Position numbers and translations under genes: made by a program. The notes beneath the pieces are model-generated. The model had not been told where the DNA came from and searched no databases. It saw only the letters and a program-made list of their open reading frames with translations. Positions 24,865-32,418 of a stretch of 64,000 nucleotides of DNA are shown piece by piece. Where the stretch lies: positions 124,001-188,000 of the forward strand of contig JAUNLF010000002.1 in assembly GCA_030532405.1 (NCBI GenBank), read 5' to 3'. The stretch's first letter is position 1; each line of letters starts with the position of its first letter. The DNA comes from Actinomycetaceae bacterium. GTDB lineage: Bacteria; Actinomycetota; Actinomycetes; Actinomycetales; Actinomycetaceae.

Positions 24865-25922
24865 GCACGATTACGTTTGAAAATCAGCGCACTGCCAACT
24901 TGACGTTAAGCGGCGCGAGGACGCATCAGCCCGCGGCAATAGCGAAGGTACGCTCAATCCTTGCCAGTCGGCACCGCGACGTCAGCAAACGCCTGCTGGT
25001 CGCGGCGGCGCTGGCGACGGCGATGGTTTTGTTCTTCCTGTTTTACGACGCGTTGGACGCGTGGCAGATCATCGGCGCCCTGCGCGCCAAGCGCGTGATC
25101 GGCCTGGTCGTTGTGGCCGTCGCCCTGTCCGCGTCGACGGTCGTGTTCCAAGCTGTGACGCGTAACCGCATTCTTTCCCCGTCAGTTATGGGGTTTGACG
25201 CGATGTTTGCCCTCGTCGCAACTGGGTCCGTATTCTTCTTGACCGCGCGCGTCGCGAACCTGATTCCGTCCTCAATAATGTTTTTGATTCAAGCGGGTTT
25301 GATGACGGCGCTGGCCGTTGGCATGTTCATGATGATGATTGGGCGAGGGCGCAGCTCGGTGCACTTGCTGGTGCTGGTAGGCATCGTAGTGGGGACGCTG
25401 CTGCGTTCGGTGACGACGATGATGAGCGTCATCATGGACCCGAACGAATACTTGGCAGTGCAGGACCGCGCGATGGCGTCGTTCGCGGCGATTAACACGC
25501 AGGCGCTGTGGATGACCACCGCGGTGACGGTGGGCGTGGTTGCGTACATGATGTGGCGCTCGCGGACGTGGGATATTTTGTCGCTCGGGCAAGATGTTGC
25601 TGTTGCGCTGGGGGTTAACTACAAGCGCGAGGTGAAGCTCGCCCTCACGGCGTCCGCCCTGTTGGTCGCGGCGGCGACTGCGCTGGTGGGGCCGCTCATG
25701 TTCTTTGGCCTGCTGATTGCAAACATTGCGGTGTACGCGCTGGGGTCGTCGAACCTGCGCCACTTGATTCCCGCATCCGCGGCAATCGGCATTGTCGTAC
25801 TGGTTGGGGGCCAGGCGATTTTGGAGCACGTGCTGAACCAGGCGACCGTCCTGCCAGTCGTTATCGAGTTGGTTGGCGGCGCACTACTTTTGGTCATGCT
25901 GGTGAGGGCGGCGCGCCGATGA
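24861..25922 (+). CDS. Iron-siderophore ABC transporter permease (FecCD family), subunit 2
   Basis: A 353-residue second permease of the heterodimer. It has a longer hydrophilic N-terminus (about 45 residues), then helices with RAKRVIGLVVVAVALSASTVVFQAVTRNRILSPSVMGFDAMFA and a coupling region near GPLMFFGLLIANIAVYALG. The DPNEYLAVQDRAMASFAAIN segment is typical of the catechol-siderophore-like FecCD partners. ATGA overlaps link it to the genes on both sides. Confidence 0.93.
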   Translation: MSTITFENQRTANLTLSGARTHQPAAIAKVRSILASRHRDVSKRLLVAAALATAMVLFFLFYDALDAWQIIGALRAKRVIGLVVVAVALSASTVVFQAVTRNRILSPSVMGFDAMFALVATGSVFFLTARVANLIPSSIMFLIQAGLMTALAVGMFMMMIGRGRSSVHLLVLVGIVVGTLLRSVTTMMSVIMDPNEYLAVQDRAMASFAAINTQALWMTTAVTVGVVAYMMWRSRTWDILSLGQDVAVALGVNYKREVKLALTASALLVAAATALVGPLMFFGLLIANIAVYALGSSNLRHLIPASAAIGIVVLVGGQAILEHVLNQATVLPVVIELVGGALLLVMLVRAARR

Positions 25923-26677
25923 TCGAGATCCGCAATGTCACGATGACCTACGACCGCGTGCCCGTCGTGAAAGACGTGTCCTTCGACCTGCCCGACCACG
26001 GGCTGACCGCCCTCATTGGCGCAAATGGGGCTGGAAAATCGACGCTACTTGCCGGAATCGGACGACTGCACCCGCTTCAGGGTGGGGACGTGATCGTTGA
26101 CGGTAAGAATGTGGAGGATTGGAAGCCGGAGGAACTGGCCCAAACCATGGCGATCTTGCGGCAGGAAAACCACCTGTCGGTGCGGCTCACCGTGGCGGAG
26201 TTGGTAATGCTGGGCAGGCATCCGCACTCGCGCGGTCGGACGACCGCTGAGGACGAGGCTAAGGTTGCGGAAGCGTTGAAATCCGTGTCCATGATGGACA
26301 TGGCCGACCGGTTCTTGGACGAGCTGTCGGGCGGGCAACGCCAGCGCGCATTCATTGCGATGACGCTCGCGCAAGACGCGAAGTACCTGCTGCTCGACGA
26401 GCCGCTGTCCGCCCTGGACATGCGCCACTCGCGCGACATGATGCGCCACCTTTCCGCAATCTGTAAACGCAAAGGCCTATCGGTCGTCATCGTCATTCAC
26501 GACATCAACACCGCGGCCGCCTACGCCGACCGACTCGTCGCCCTCAAAGACGGCGAAATCGTTGCCGACGGCACCGCGCACGAAGTCGTCACACCCAGCG
26601 TCTTAGAAAAGATCTTCAACGTCGAAGTCAACGTCGGCGAAGTCGGAGGGCGCCCCGTCGCCATGCCCGTCATCTAG
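25919..26677 (+). CDS. Iron-siderophore ABC transporter ATP-binding protein
   Basis: A 252-residue ATPase that powers the FecCD importer. Walker A is IGANGAGKSTLLAGIG (residues 33-48), the Q-loop is in ILRQENHLS, the ABC signature is LSGGQRQRAFIAMTLAQ (about 137-153), Walker B is YLLLDEPLSALD (about 158-169) and the H-loop His is in VIVIHDINTAA. It closes the four-gene operon controlled by the iron box at 22672. Confidence 0.95.
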   Translation: MIEIRNVTMTYDRVPVVKDVSFDLPDHGLTALIGANGAGKSTLLAGIGRLHPLQGGDVIVDGKNVEDWKPEELAQTMAILRQENHLSVRLTVAELVMLGRHPHSRGRTTAEDEAKVAEALKSVSMMDMADRFLDELSGGQRQRAFIAMTLAQDAKYLLLDEPLSALDMRHSRDMMRHLSAICKRKGLSVVIVIHDINTAAAYADRLVALKDGEIVADGTAHEVVTPSVLEKIFNVEVNVGEVGGRPVAMPVI

Positions 26678-26847
26678 CGGTGTTGGCCGCAATGGCCGCG
26701 TGGCAGGCGTGGGTTTACGTGCTCGCGCACTGCGCAGGGTTGGTGGCTCCCCGGCCTGCTCGAGCCGCCGGGCTTCGCGGGCCGCGCGGAGGCTGTGCCC
26801 GCGCGTCCATAACGCGAAGCGTCTGCGGGTCTGCGCGGCGGACCGGC

Positions 26848-26853
26848 TAAACT
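26848..26853 (+). promoter_or_regulatory. Candidate -10 element of a leaderless argF transcript
   Basis: TAAACT is followed after 6 nt by the argF ATG and no Shine-Dalgarno sequence lies between them. The 182-bp GC-rich gap before argF has several short hairpins but no supported gene. Confidence 0.45.
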
Positions 26854-26859
26854 TGGGCC

Positions 26860-27858
26860 ATGGATTTTGCGCTTAATGGACGCAGTTTTTTGCGAGAGCT
26901 AGACTTCACCAACGCCGAGTGGGCATCGTATTTAGACTTGGCCGCCGAACTTAAAGCGGCGAACAAAGCCGGCCGGGAAGTTAAGTATTTAGAGGGGCGC
27001 AGGATCGCCCTCGTTTTCGAAAAAATGTCGACACGAACGCGGTGTTCGTTTGAAGTTGCCGCGTTTGATCAGGGCGCGCACACGACGTATTTGGATCCGG
27101 CTTCTTCGCACGTGGGCTACAAGGAGTCCGTCGCGGACACGGCGCGGGTCTTGGGCCGCATGTTTGATGCGATCGAGTTTCGCGGAAACTACCACTCCAC
27201 CGCAGAGCAGCTGGCCGAGTGGTCCGGCGTTCCCGTTTTCAATGGGCTGACCGATCTTTGGCATCCGACGCAAATGCTCGCCGATGCGCTCACAATGCGT
27301 GAGCATTCGAGCAAGCCCCTGTCGCAAACCTCGTTCGCGTACGTGGGTGACGCGCGGTTTAACATGGGGCGCTCGCTGCTGGTTTCGGGCGCGATGCTAG
27401 GAATGGATGTGCGGATTGTCGCGCCGAAGTCGCTGCAACCACCGGCTGACGTGGTTGAAGTTGCGCGCGAACGGGCCTTGCAGTCGGGCGGTTCCGTAAC
27501 CGTTACCGACGAGCTTGAGGGCGTCGAGGGCGTGGACTTCCTACACACGGACATGTGGGTCTCGATGGGTGAGCCCGCGCAGGCGTGGGACGAGCGCGTC
27601 GCCCTGCTGAAGCCGTATCGCGTGGATCAGGCGCTGATGGATCGGGCGGGGGACGCCAAATTTATGCACTGCCTGCCCGCCGTCCACGATTCCACAACCG
27701 AGGTCGGCAAGCAGGTGTTGGATAAGTACGGCCTGGAAGGCTGTGAGGTGACACCGGACGTGTTTGAAGGTGAACGCTCAGTCGTGTTTGACCAGGCTGA
27801 AAACCGCATGCACACGATTAAGGCCGTCATGGTTGCCTCCCTGGGACGCCGGCCTTAG
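26860..27858 (+). CDS. argF: Ornithine carbamoyltransferase
   Basis: The enzyme transfers a carbamoyl group to ornithine, giving citrulline. The 332-residue protein has the carbamoyl-phosphate motif STRTR (residues 57-61), HPTQMLAD (about 132-139), the ornithine-binding segment in [14 protein letters not shown] and the HCLPA loop (about 269-273). No other arginine gene is in the window, so it cannot be said from context whether it serves biosynthesis or the arginine deiminase route; solitary copies of about this length are often catabolic (argF/arcB ambiguity). Confidence 0.93.
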   Translation: MDFALNGRSFLRELDFTNAEWASYLDLAAELKAANKAGREVKYLEGRRIALVFEKMSTRTRCSFEVAAFDQGAHTTYLDPASSHVGYKESVADTARVLGRMFDAIEFRGNYHSTAEQLAEWSGVPVFNGLTDLWHPTQMLADALTMREHSSKPLSQTSFAYVGDARFNMGRSLLVSGAMLGMDVRIVAPKSLQPPADVVEVARERALQSGGSVTVTDELEGVEGVDFLHTDMWVSMGEPAQAWDERVALLKPYRVDQALMDRAGDAKFMHCLPAVHDSTTEVGKQVLDKYGLEGCEVTPDVFEGERSVVFDQAENRMHTIKAVMVASLGRRP

Positions 27859-27944
27859 AGTTCGCCCGCGCGGTTCGGTAGGCTTGAACAGTTGCAGAAG
27901 TTGTAGGCGGCCTAGGCGCGTCCTCGAAAATCAATGGAGATGTT

Positions 27945-30107
27945 ATGACGATCCTGCCCACGCGTGACGTTTGTTATGGCGGCGACTGGAATCCCGACCA
28001 GTGGCCCGCGCAGACGGTAGCTGAAGATATCGAGTTGATGAAAGAGGCCGGGGTGAACCTGGTGTCGCTCGCAATATTCTCGTGGGCGAAGCTGGAACCG
28101 AAGCCGGGCGAGTACGACTTCGCGTGGCTTCGCGACATCATGGATCGGTGTCATGAGGCTGGCATTTTTGTTGACCTCGCGACGGGCACGGCCGCGCCAC
28201 CGGTGTGGATGGCGCGCAACAACCCCGAGTCACTACCCGTGAATAAGGACGGGGTGCGCCTGGGGTTTGGGTCTCGCCAGCAGTACTGCCCGTCCTCGCG
28301 CGAATATCGCAGCCGTTCAAAGGCGTTGGCCCGCGCGTTGGCGGAGGAGTTTAAGGACCATCCCGCCCTCGTAATGTGGCATGTTAACAACGAATACGCG
28401 TGCCACGTGCCGCACTGTTATTGCGACGTGTGCGAGGCCGATTTTCAGGACTGGTTGCGCGACAAGTACGGCGATATTTCCGCGCTGAATGATGCTTGGA
28501 ACACGCATTTTTGGGCGCAGGTGTACTCCGATTTTGACCAAATTTACGTGCCGAGGACGATGCCGACCATCCCGAATTCGGCACAGGTGCTGGATTTTTG
28601 GAGGTTCTCGGACAGCCAGATTTTGAAACTGTACCTGGGGGAGGCCGAGCAGTTGCGCGAGGTGACTCCCGGCATTCCAGTGACGACGAACTTCATGGGC
28701 GAGTTCACCTACCTTGATTACCGCGAGTGGGCAAAGCACGTGGACGTGGTTTCTGATGACTCCTATCCGGATCCGGCGCTGCCGGGCGCTGCGCATGAGG
28801 TTGCGTTTAACGCGGACTTGATGCGCGGTTTGAAGGGCGGGCAGCCGTTTGTGCTGATGGAGCAGGTGACGTCGGCCGTGCAGTGGCGCCCTCAAAATAC
28901 GGTGAAGAGGCCGGGCCAGTTTGAACTGTGGTCGCTGTCGCGTGTTGCGCACGGCGCGGATGGTGTTATGCAGTTCCAGTGGCGGCAAAGTCCGGGTGGC
29001 GCGGAAATGTTCCACGGCGGCATGGTGCATCATTCGGGGAAGAAGTCGCGCTGGTGGAGTGAGGTCGTGAAACTTGGCGGCTCGCTATCTAACCTGGCGC
29101 CCGTTGTGGGTGGGCGTGTGGACGCGAAGGTCGCGGTCGTGGTTGATACGGATAGTGCGCGGGCGCGGCATTTGAGTTGCGGGCCGAATGAGGCTCCCGC
29201 ACTGTTTTCGGCGGCGCGCGCGTGGCACCGGAGCCTGTGGGAGAAGAACATTGCGACCGACATTATTGGGGTCGAGGACGATCTTGCCGGCTACTCGGTG
29301 ATTGTTGTGCCCGAGCTGTTTATTGACTACCCCAAGTTCGCGGCCCGGTTGCAGGTGGCTGCGGAGAATGGTGCGCACGTGCTTGTGACGGCCCCGTCGG
29401 GTGTTGTGAATCCGACGTTGCGCGCGGTTTTGGGTGGATACTTGGGGTCGCTTTCGGATTTGTTGGGCGTTGTGGTTACGGATTATGCGGTGCATTCGCC
29501 GGATGCGGCGAAGTGGGCGCAGTCGGATCTGTGGATGGTTGATCCGCGTGTGGATCGGATTACGAGGGCGGTTGAGACTCCGGGTGTGGTTGATTATCAC
29601 GACTTGGAGGTACGGTCTGCGGCTTTGGTTCGCGCGCTGGAGCAGGTTGGGTCGCCGAGGCCGGCGCCGCGCGGCGGTGTTTGGGGCGAGTACGTGATGG
29701 CCACGAAGGAGGCCGACCAGTTCACAGATCCGATGTGGTTAAACGACGAGGTCGAGGTGGTCGCCCAGTTTGCTCCCGAGTCTGACTTGGGTGGCTGGCC
29801 TGCTATCACCAAGCGCAAGGTTGGCAAGGGGGCCGCGTGGTACGTGGCTACCGACTTGGACGCGGTGGGGCGCGACGCCCTCGTACGCGTATTGGCGGCT
29901 TACGGGCGGGTTGACATGTCGGCTTCGAATTTGCCCGATGGGATTGAGGTCGTGAAGCGCGGGGTTGTGACGTTCTATTTGAACCACTCTGACCGGGCCG
30001 TACAGTTGGCGGGCGTCACCGGGTTTGACTTGCTGAGTCAGGCTGAAGCGACGGGCCACGCGGTGGTGGCGCCGCGCTCCGCGATGGCTATCGTAAGTCG
30101 AGAGTAG
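27945..30107 (+). CDS. Beta-galactosidase, glycoside hydrolase family 42
   Basis: A 720-residue intracellular GH42 enzyme that cleaves terminal beta-galactosides. The catalytic (beta/alpha)8 domain spans about residues 10-395, with acid/base Glu150 in VMWHVNNEYACH and the nucleophile Glu in VLMEQVTSAVQW (about 305). A cysteine/histidine cluster (Cys115, Cys153, Cys158, Cys160, Cys163) matches the zinc site of many GH42 enzymes. The trimerisation domain (about 400-620) and a small beta domain follow. No signal peptide. No lactose transporter is adjacent. ATG 27945 has a GGAGA site. Confidence 0.93.
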   Translation: MTILPTRDVCYGGDWNPDQWPAQTVAEDIELMKEAGVNLVSLAIFSWAKLEPKPGEYDFAWLRDIMDRCHEAGIFVDLATGTAAPPVWMARNNPESLPVNKDGVRLGFGSRQQYCPSSREYRSRSKALARALAEEFKDHPALVMWHVNNEYACHVPHCYCDVCEADFQDWLRDKYGDISALNDAWNTHFWAQVYSDFDQIYVPRTMPTIPNSAQVLDFWRFSDSQILKLYLGEAEQLREVTPGIPVTTNFMGEFTYLDYREWAKHVDVVSDDSYPDPALPGAAHEVAFNADLMRGLKGGQPFVLMEQVTSAVQWRPQNTVKRPGQFELWSLSRVAHGADGVMQFQWRQSPGGAEMFHGGMVHHSGKKSRWWSEVVKLGGSLSNLAPVVGGRVDAKVAVVVDTDSARARHLSCGPNEAPALFSAARAWHRSLWEKNIATDIIGVEDDLAGYSVIVVPELFIDYPKFAARLQVAAENGAHVLVTAPSGVVNPTLRAVLGGYLGSLSDLLGVVVTDYAVHSPDAAKWAQSDLWMVDPRVDRITRAVETPGVVDYHDLEVRSAALVRALEQVGSPRPAPRGGVWGEYVMATKEADQFTDPMWLNDEVEVVAQFAPESDLGGWPAITKRKVGKGAAWYVATDLDAVGRDALVRVLAAYGRVDMSASNLPDGIEVVKRGVVTFYLNHSDRAVQLAGVTGFDLLSQAEATGHAVVAPRSAMAIVSRE

Positions 30108-30250
30108 GCGCGGTTTCTCGCGCCCTTCGCGCGGGCTATTTACTTTCGGGACTCTTGCGCTCCGCGCGGGCTTCGGCCCGCGTGGCTTTCTGGATTTTCT
30201 GCTTCCGGTTATTCTCTGCGCGAGCTTCGGCGCGCGCCACGCGGCGCCGG
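30108..30250. repeat. Cluster of GC-rich UUCG-type hairpins after the beta-galactosidase gene
   Basis: CGCGGGC-TTCG-GCCCGCG (30165-30182) is a perfect 7-bp stem with a UUCG tetraloop followed by T-rich sequence, a good terminator for the beta-galactosidase gene. A second, imperfect TTCG-looped hairpin follows near 30218-30238, and the upstream CGCGCCCTTCGCGCGGGC is a third, weaker fold. The spacers share GCTTTCTGG-type sequence, so this may be a duplicated unit. Confidence 0.55.
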
Positions 30251-30269
30251 ACGCGGCTTTCTGGCTCGT

Positions 30270-30614
30270 CTACTTTCTGTGGGGGCTATTCAGGCGCCAC
30301 TGGGGTAGTAGCCACAGGGGGTAGCGTTTTGAGAATAGTCCGATGATCGATCCGAGTGTGCCGATGCCGGTGAGGATGACGCCTACTGCGAAGAGGATGA
30401 TTACCGGGATTGTGAAGTCTTCGAAGAGGCCGGAGATCCCGATGATTCCCAGTCCGAATAGTAGGACGGTGAAGCTGGGGAGGAAGACGAACGCGAAGCG
30501 CTCATCGATCAGTCCTTGTTGGGTTTCCCAACTGCGGGATGATGGTGTGTCTCGGCGGAGCCAGAGTGTGCCGGCGAGTGCGACGACTCCCAGTAGAAAC
30601 GCGAGGATAAACAT
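30270..30614 (-). CDS. Small three-helix membrane protein
   Basis: A 114-residue protein with hydrophobic segments near residues 2-18, 45-63 and 68-93 and a basic C-terminus (WRLNSPHRK). The polar loop between helices 1 and 2 (RRDTPSSRSWETQQGLIDERF) should be exposed. I do not recognise a family. It is divergent from menC and converges on the hairpin cluster behind the beta-galactosidase gene. Confidence 0.6.
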   Translation of the reverse strand: MFILAFLLGVVALAGTLWLRRDTPSSRSWETQQGLIDERFAFVFLPSFTVLLFGLGIIGISGLFEDFTIPVIILFAVGVILTGIGTLGSIIGLFSKRYPLWLLPQWRLNSPHRK

Positions 30615-30697
30615 ACGCCAAGCCTAACGCGCGTGCCCCGAAACCGGTGTTTAAATCCTGCCCGCGTGTGCGTGCTAGCCCACGGTGCGGTGCGGTG

Positions 30698-30772
30698 TTC
30701 GCCCTCGTAAATTCCACGTCGAGATGGTGGTTTGCATAGGTGTGTGTGCGGCTCGCCCTCCGAAATTGTTGT
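30698..30772 (+). repeat. Two dispersed-motif copies upstream of menC
   Basis: TTCGCCCTCGTAAATTCC (30698-30715) and GCTCGCCCTCCGAAATTG (30751-30768) are two copies of the window-wide CGCCCTC motif, 53 bp apart. The second shares 19 identical bases, TCGCCCTCCGAAATTGTTG, with a site inside fprA near 58385. Confidence 0.6.
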
Positions 30773-30791
30773 TGTGGGGCACAATGAAGGG

Positions 30792-31859
30792 ATGAACGAT
30801 ATTGCGTCTCCTCCGAAAAATACGCGGCTGATTGAGATTGGTATTGAGGCCCTTCCCGCCGAGGTTTTGAATGCGCTGGATGGGATTACGCGGCTGCTTT
30901 ATTACCGGTTGCCGCTGAAGAATCGGTTTCGTCGTATTGATGTTCGGGACGGTTTGATTCTGAAGGGTCCTAATGGGTGGGCGGAGGTTTCACCGTTTTG
31001 GGATTACGATGCGCCGGAGTCGTCTCAGTGGTTGAGGGCGGGCTTGGAAGCTGCGCGGGGTAAGCCGCTTGAGTTGAAGCGTGACGCTGTTCCCATTAAT
31101 GCGACTGTGCCGGTTGTGGACCCGCTCACGGCGCAGAAGATTGTGGAGAACTCGGGTGGTTGTACGACCGTGAAGGTGAAGGTCGCGGATCCGGGGTCGA
31201 CGATTTCGCAAGATTGTGAGCGTATTGAGGCGGTGCGCGACGTCCTGGGGCCCGAGGGCAAGATTCGTGTGGATGCGAATGCGGCGTGGGATGTGGATGA
31301 GGCGCTCGCGGCGATTCGTGAGTTGAATGCGGCCGCGGCGAGTGGCGGGGGAGACGGCTTGGAGTACGTGGAGCAGCCGTGTCCGACTGTTGACGAGTTG
31401 GCGGCGGTTCGCCGCCAGGTTGACGTTCGTATTGCTGCGGATGAATCGGTTCGGAGGGCGTCCGATCCTTTGGAGGTTGCGCGGGCTGAGGCCGCGGACC
31501 TGGTGATCGTGAAGGTGCAACCGCTTGGGGGTGCGGCTCGTTTGATTGAGGTTTGTCAAAATGCGGGCATGCCGGCGGTGGTGTCGTCGGCGCTTGACTC
31601 GTCCGTAGGCTTGGCGCGTGGTGTGGAGTGCGCGGCCGCTCTTGACGATTTAGAGTTCGCGTGCGGGTTGGGGACCGCCCGCATGTTTACGGATGACGTG
31701 ACTGCGGAGCCTATGATTCCGCAGGGCGGTGAGTTGCGTCCTCGCGACATTGAAATCGACGAATCGCGCATCACCTACCTGCCCACGGACGAGCGCGACC
31801 TGCGTGAACTGCGGCGATGGATCGTCCGACTAGAAGAAATGGTGCACTGCCTGCGCTAA
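30792..31859 (+). CDS. menC: o-Succinylbenzoate synthase MenC
   Basis: MenC dehydrates SHCHC to o-succinylbenzoate in menaquinone synthesis. The 355-residue enolase-superfamily protein has the KVKV lysine pair (TTVKVKVADPG), the three metal ligands in IRVDANAAWD, EYVEQPCP and RIAADESVR, and the second catalytic Lys in VIVKVQPLGG. I start at ATG 30792, behind GAAGGG, because the upstream extension to 30732 is not family-like. The C-terminus is acidic. It is separated from menD by a 559-bp repeat region. Confidence 0.92.
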   Translation: MNDIASPPKNTRLIEIGIEALPAEVLNALDGITRLLYYRLPLKNRFRRIDVRDGLILKGPNGWAEVSPFWDYDAPESSQWLRAGLEAARGKPLELKRDAVPINATVPVVDPLTAQKIVENSGGCTTVKVKVADPGSTISQDCERIEAVRDVLGPEGKIRVDANAAWDVDEALAAIRELNAAAASGGGDGLEYVEQPCPTVDELAAVRRQVDVRIAADESVRRASDPLEVARAEAADLVIVKVQPLGGAARLIEVCQNAGMPAVVSSALDSSVGLARGVECAAALDDLEFACGLGTARMFTDDVTAEPMIPQGGELRPRDIEIDESRITYLPTDERDLRELRRWIVRLEEMVHCLR

Positions 31860-31861
31860 CT

Positions 31862-31969
31862 CTCTTCCGCAAAACTCCTCCCTGGATGCTCTTCCATGAA
31901 ACTCCTCCCTGGGTGCCCTTCCGCAAAACTGCTCCCTGGGTGCTCATCCACAAAACTCCTCCCTGGATG
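31862..31969 (+). repeat. Four tandem copies of a 27-bp repeat
   Basis: Units at 31862-31888, 31889-31915, 31916-31942 and 31943-31969, each close to CTCTTCCGCAAAACTCC plus TCCCTGGATG. Differences are a few bases per unit. The period is nine codons, so both strands stay open (LFRKTPPWM on plus), but there is no start site or family to support a protein. It begins 2 bp after the menC stop codon. Confidence 0.9.
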
Positions 31970-31994
31970 CCCTCTAGCGACCGTGTTCTCTGCT

Positions 31995-32010
31995 GACTCC
32001 TTTTGGAGTC
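31995..32010 (+). other. Perfect small hairpin in the menC-menD gap
   Basis: GACTCC (31995-32000) and GGAGTC (32005-32010) around a TTTT loop, followed 17 nt later by TTTTTT. It could help end the menC transcript, though the U-run is too distant for a standard terminator. Confidence 0.4.
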
Positions 32011-32121
32011 TGGAGGTGTAGTGTTCGTTTTTTGTGTTTGTGCAGTGTACGGCTAAATGGGTGCTGTGCGCTGCAGTGGCGTTGCATAGCGGGTGCGTTG
32101 TAAAAACTACTTTTTCGAAGT

Positions 32122-32334
32122 GTGTGGTCCAGGGCCGCGACAGTCGCGTTAAAAAATCCCCCCCCGCCCGAAAAGGTCAAGCAGGTGTCGGCCCGGGCCG
32201 CGAGAGTCGCGTGTGCCGTAAACAGAGCGATTGCCGCCGGGCGAAGTGTGGTCCAGGGTCGCGAGAGTCGCGTATATCTCGGCCAGAAAAACAGCAGATG
32301 AAACGGGTGTGGTCCCGGGCCGCGAGAGTCGCGT
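32122..32334. CRISPR. CRISPR-like array: four 28-nt repeats, three 33-35-nt spacers, no cas genes seen
   Basis: Repeats lie at 32122-32149, 32185-32212, 32246-32273 and 32307-32334. Each is 28 nt, with a left half near GTGTGGTCC and a right half GGGCCGCGAGAGTCGCGT containing the palindrome CGCGA-GAG-TCGCG. Copies differ from consensus at one to three positions. Spacers (32150-32184, 32213-32245, 32274-32306) are 35, 33 and 33 nt and unlike each other, giving periods of 63, 61 and 61 nt, the spacing of type I-E arrays. The imperfect repeats, the absence of cas genes in the window and the non-canonical repeat sequence argue for caution: it may be a decayed orphan array or a different interspersed repeat. 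Confidence 0.45.
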
Positions 32335-32383
32335 GAGTAGATAGGGGGCGTGGAGAGTAGGCGTCATGTGGCCCCGTGTCGCC

Positions 32384-32389
32384 TAAACT
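32384..32389 (+). promoter_or_regulatory. Candidate -10 element of menD
   Basis: TAAACT lies 29 nt upstream of the menD start, leaving room for the GGGAGGA ribosome binding site. It is identical to the argF -10 candidate. Confidence 0.35.
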
Positions 32390-32418
32390 AGGCACAGCAC
32401 ATCTGTCTGGGAGGAATC

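Noticed and set aside
26678..26859. Possible small RNA gene between the iron ATPase gene and argF
   Set aside because: The region has short GC-rich hairpins but no recognisable promoter-terminator pair; only the argF -10 candidate is supportable.
31771..31953. Minus-strand open frame with a nonapeptide repeat (STQGAVLRKG-like)
   Set aside because: It exists only because a 27-bp tandem repeat keeps every frame open, overlaps menC antisense, and lacks a ribosome binding site.
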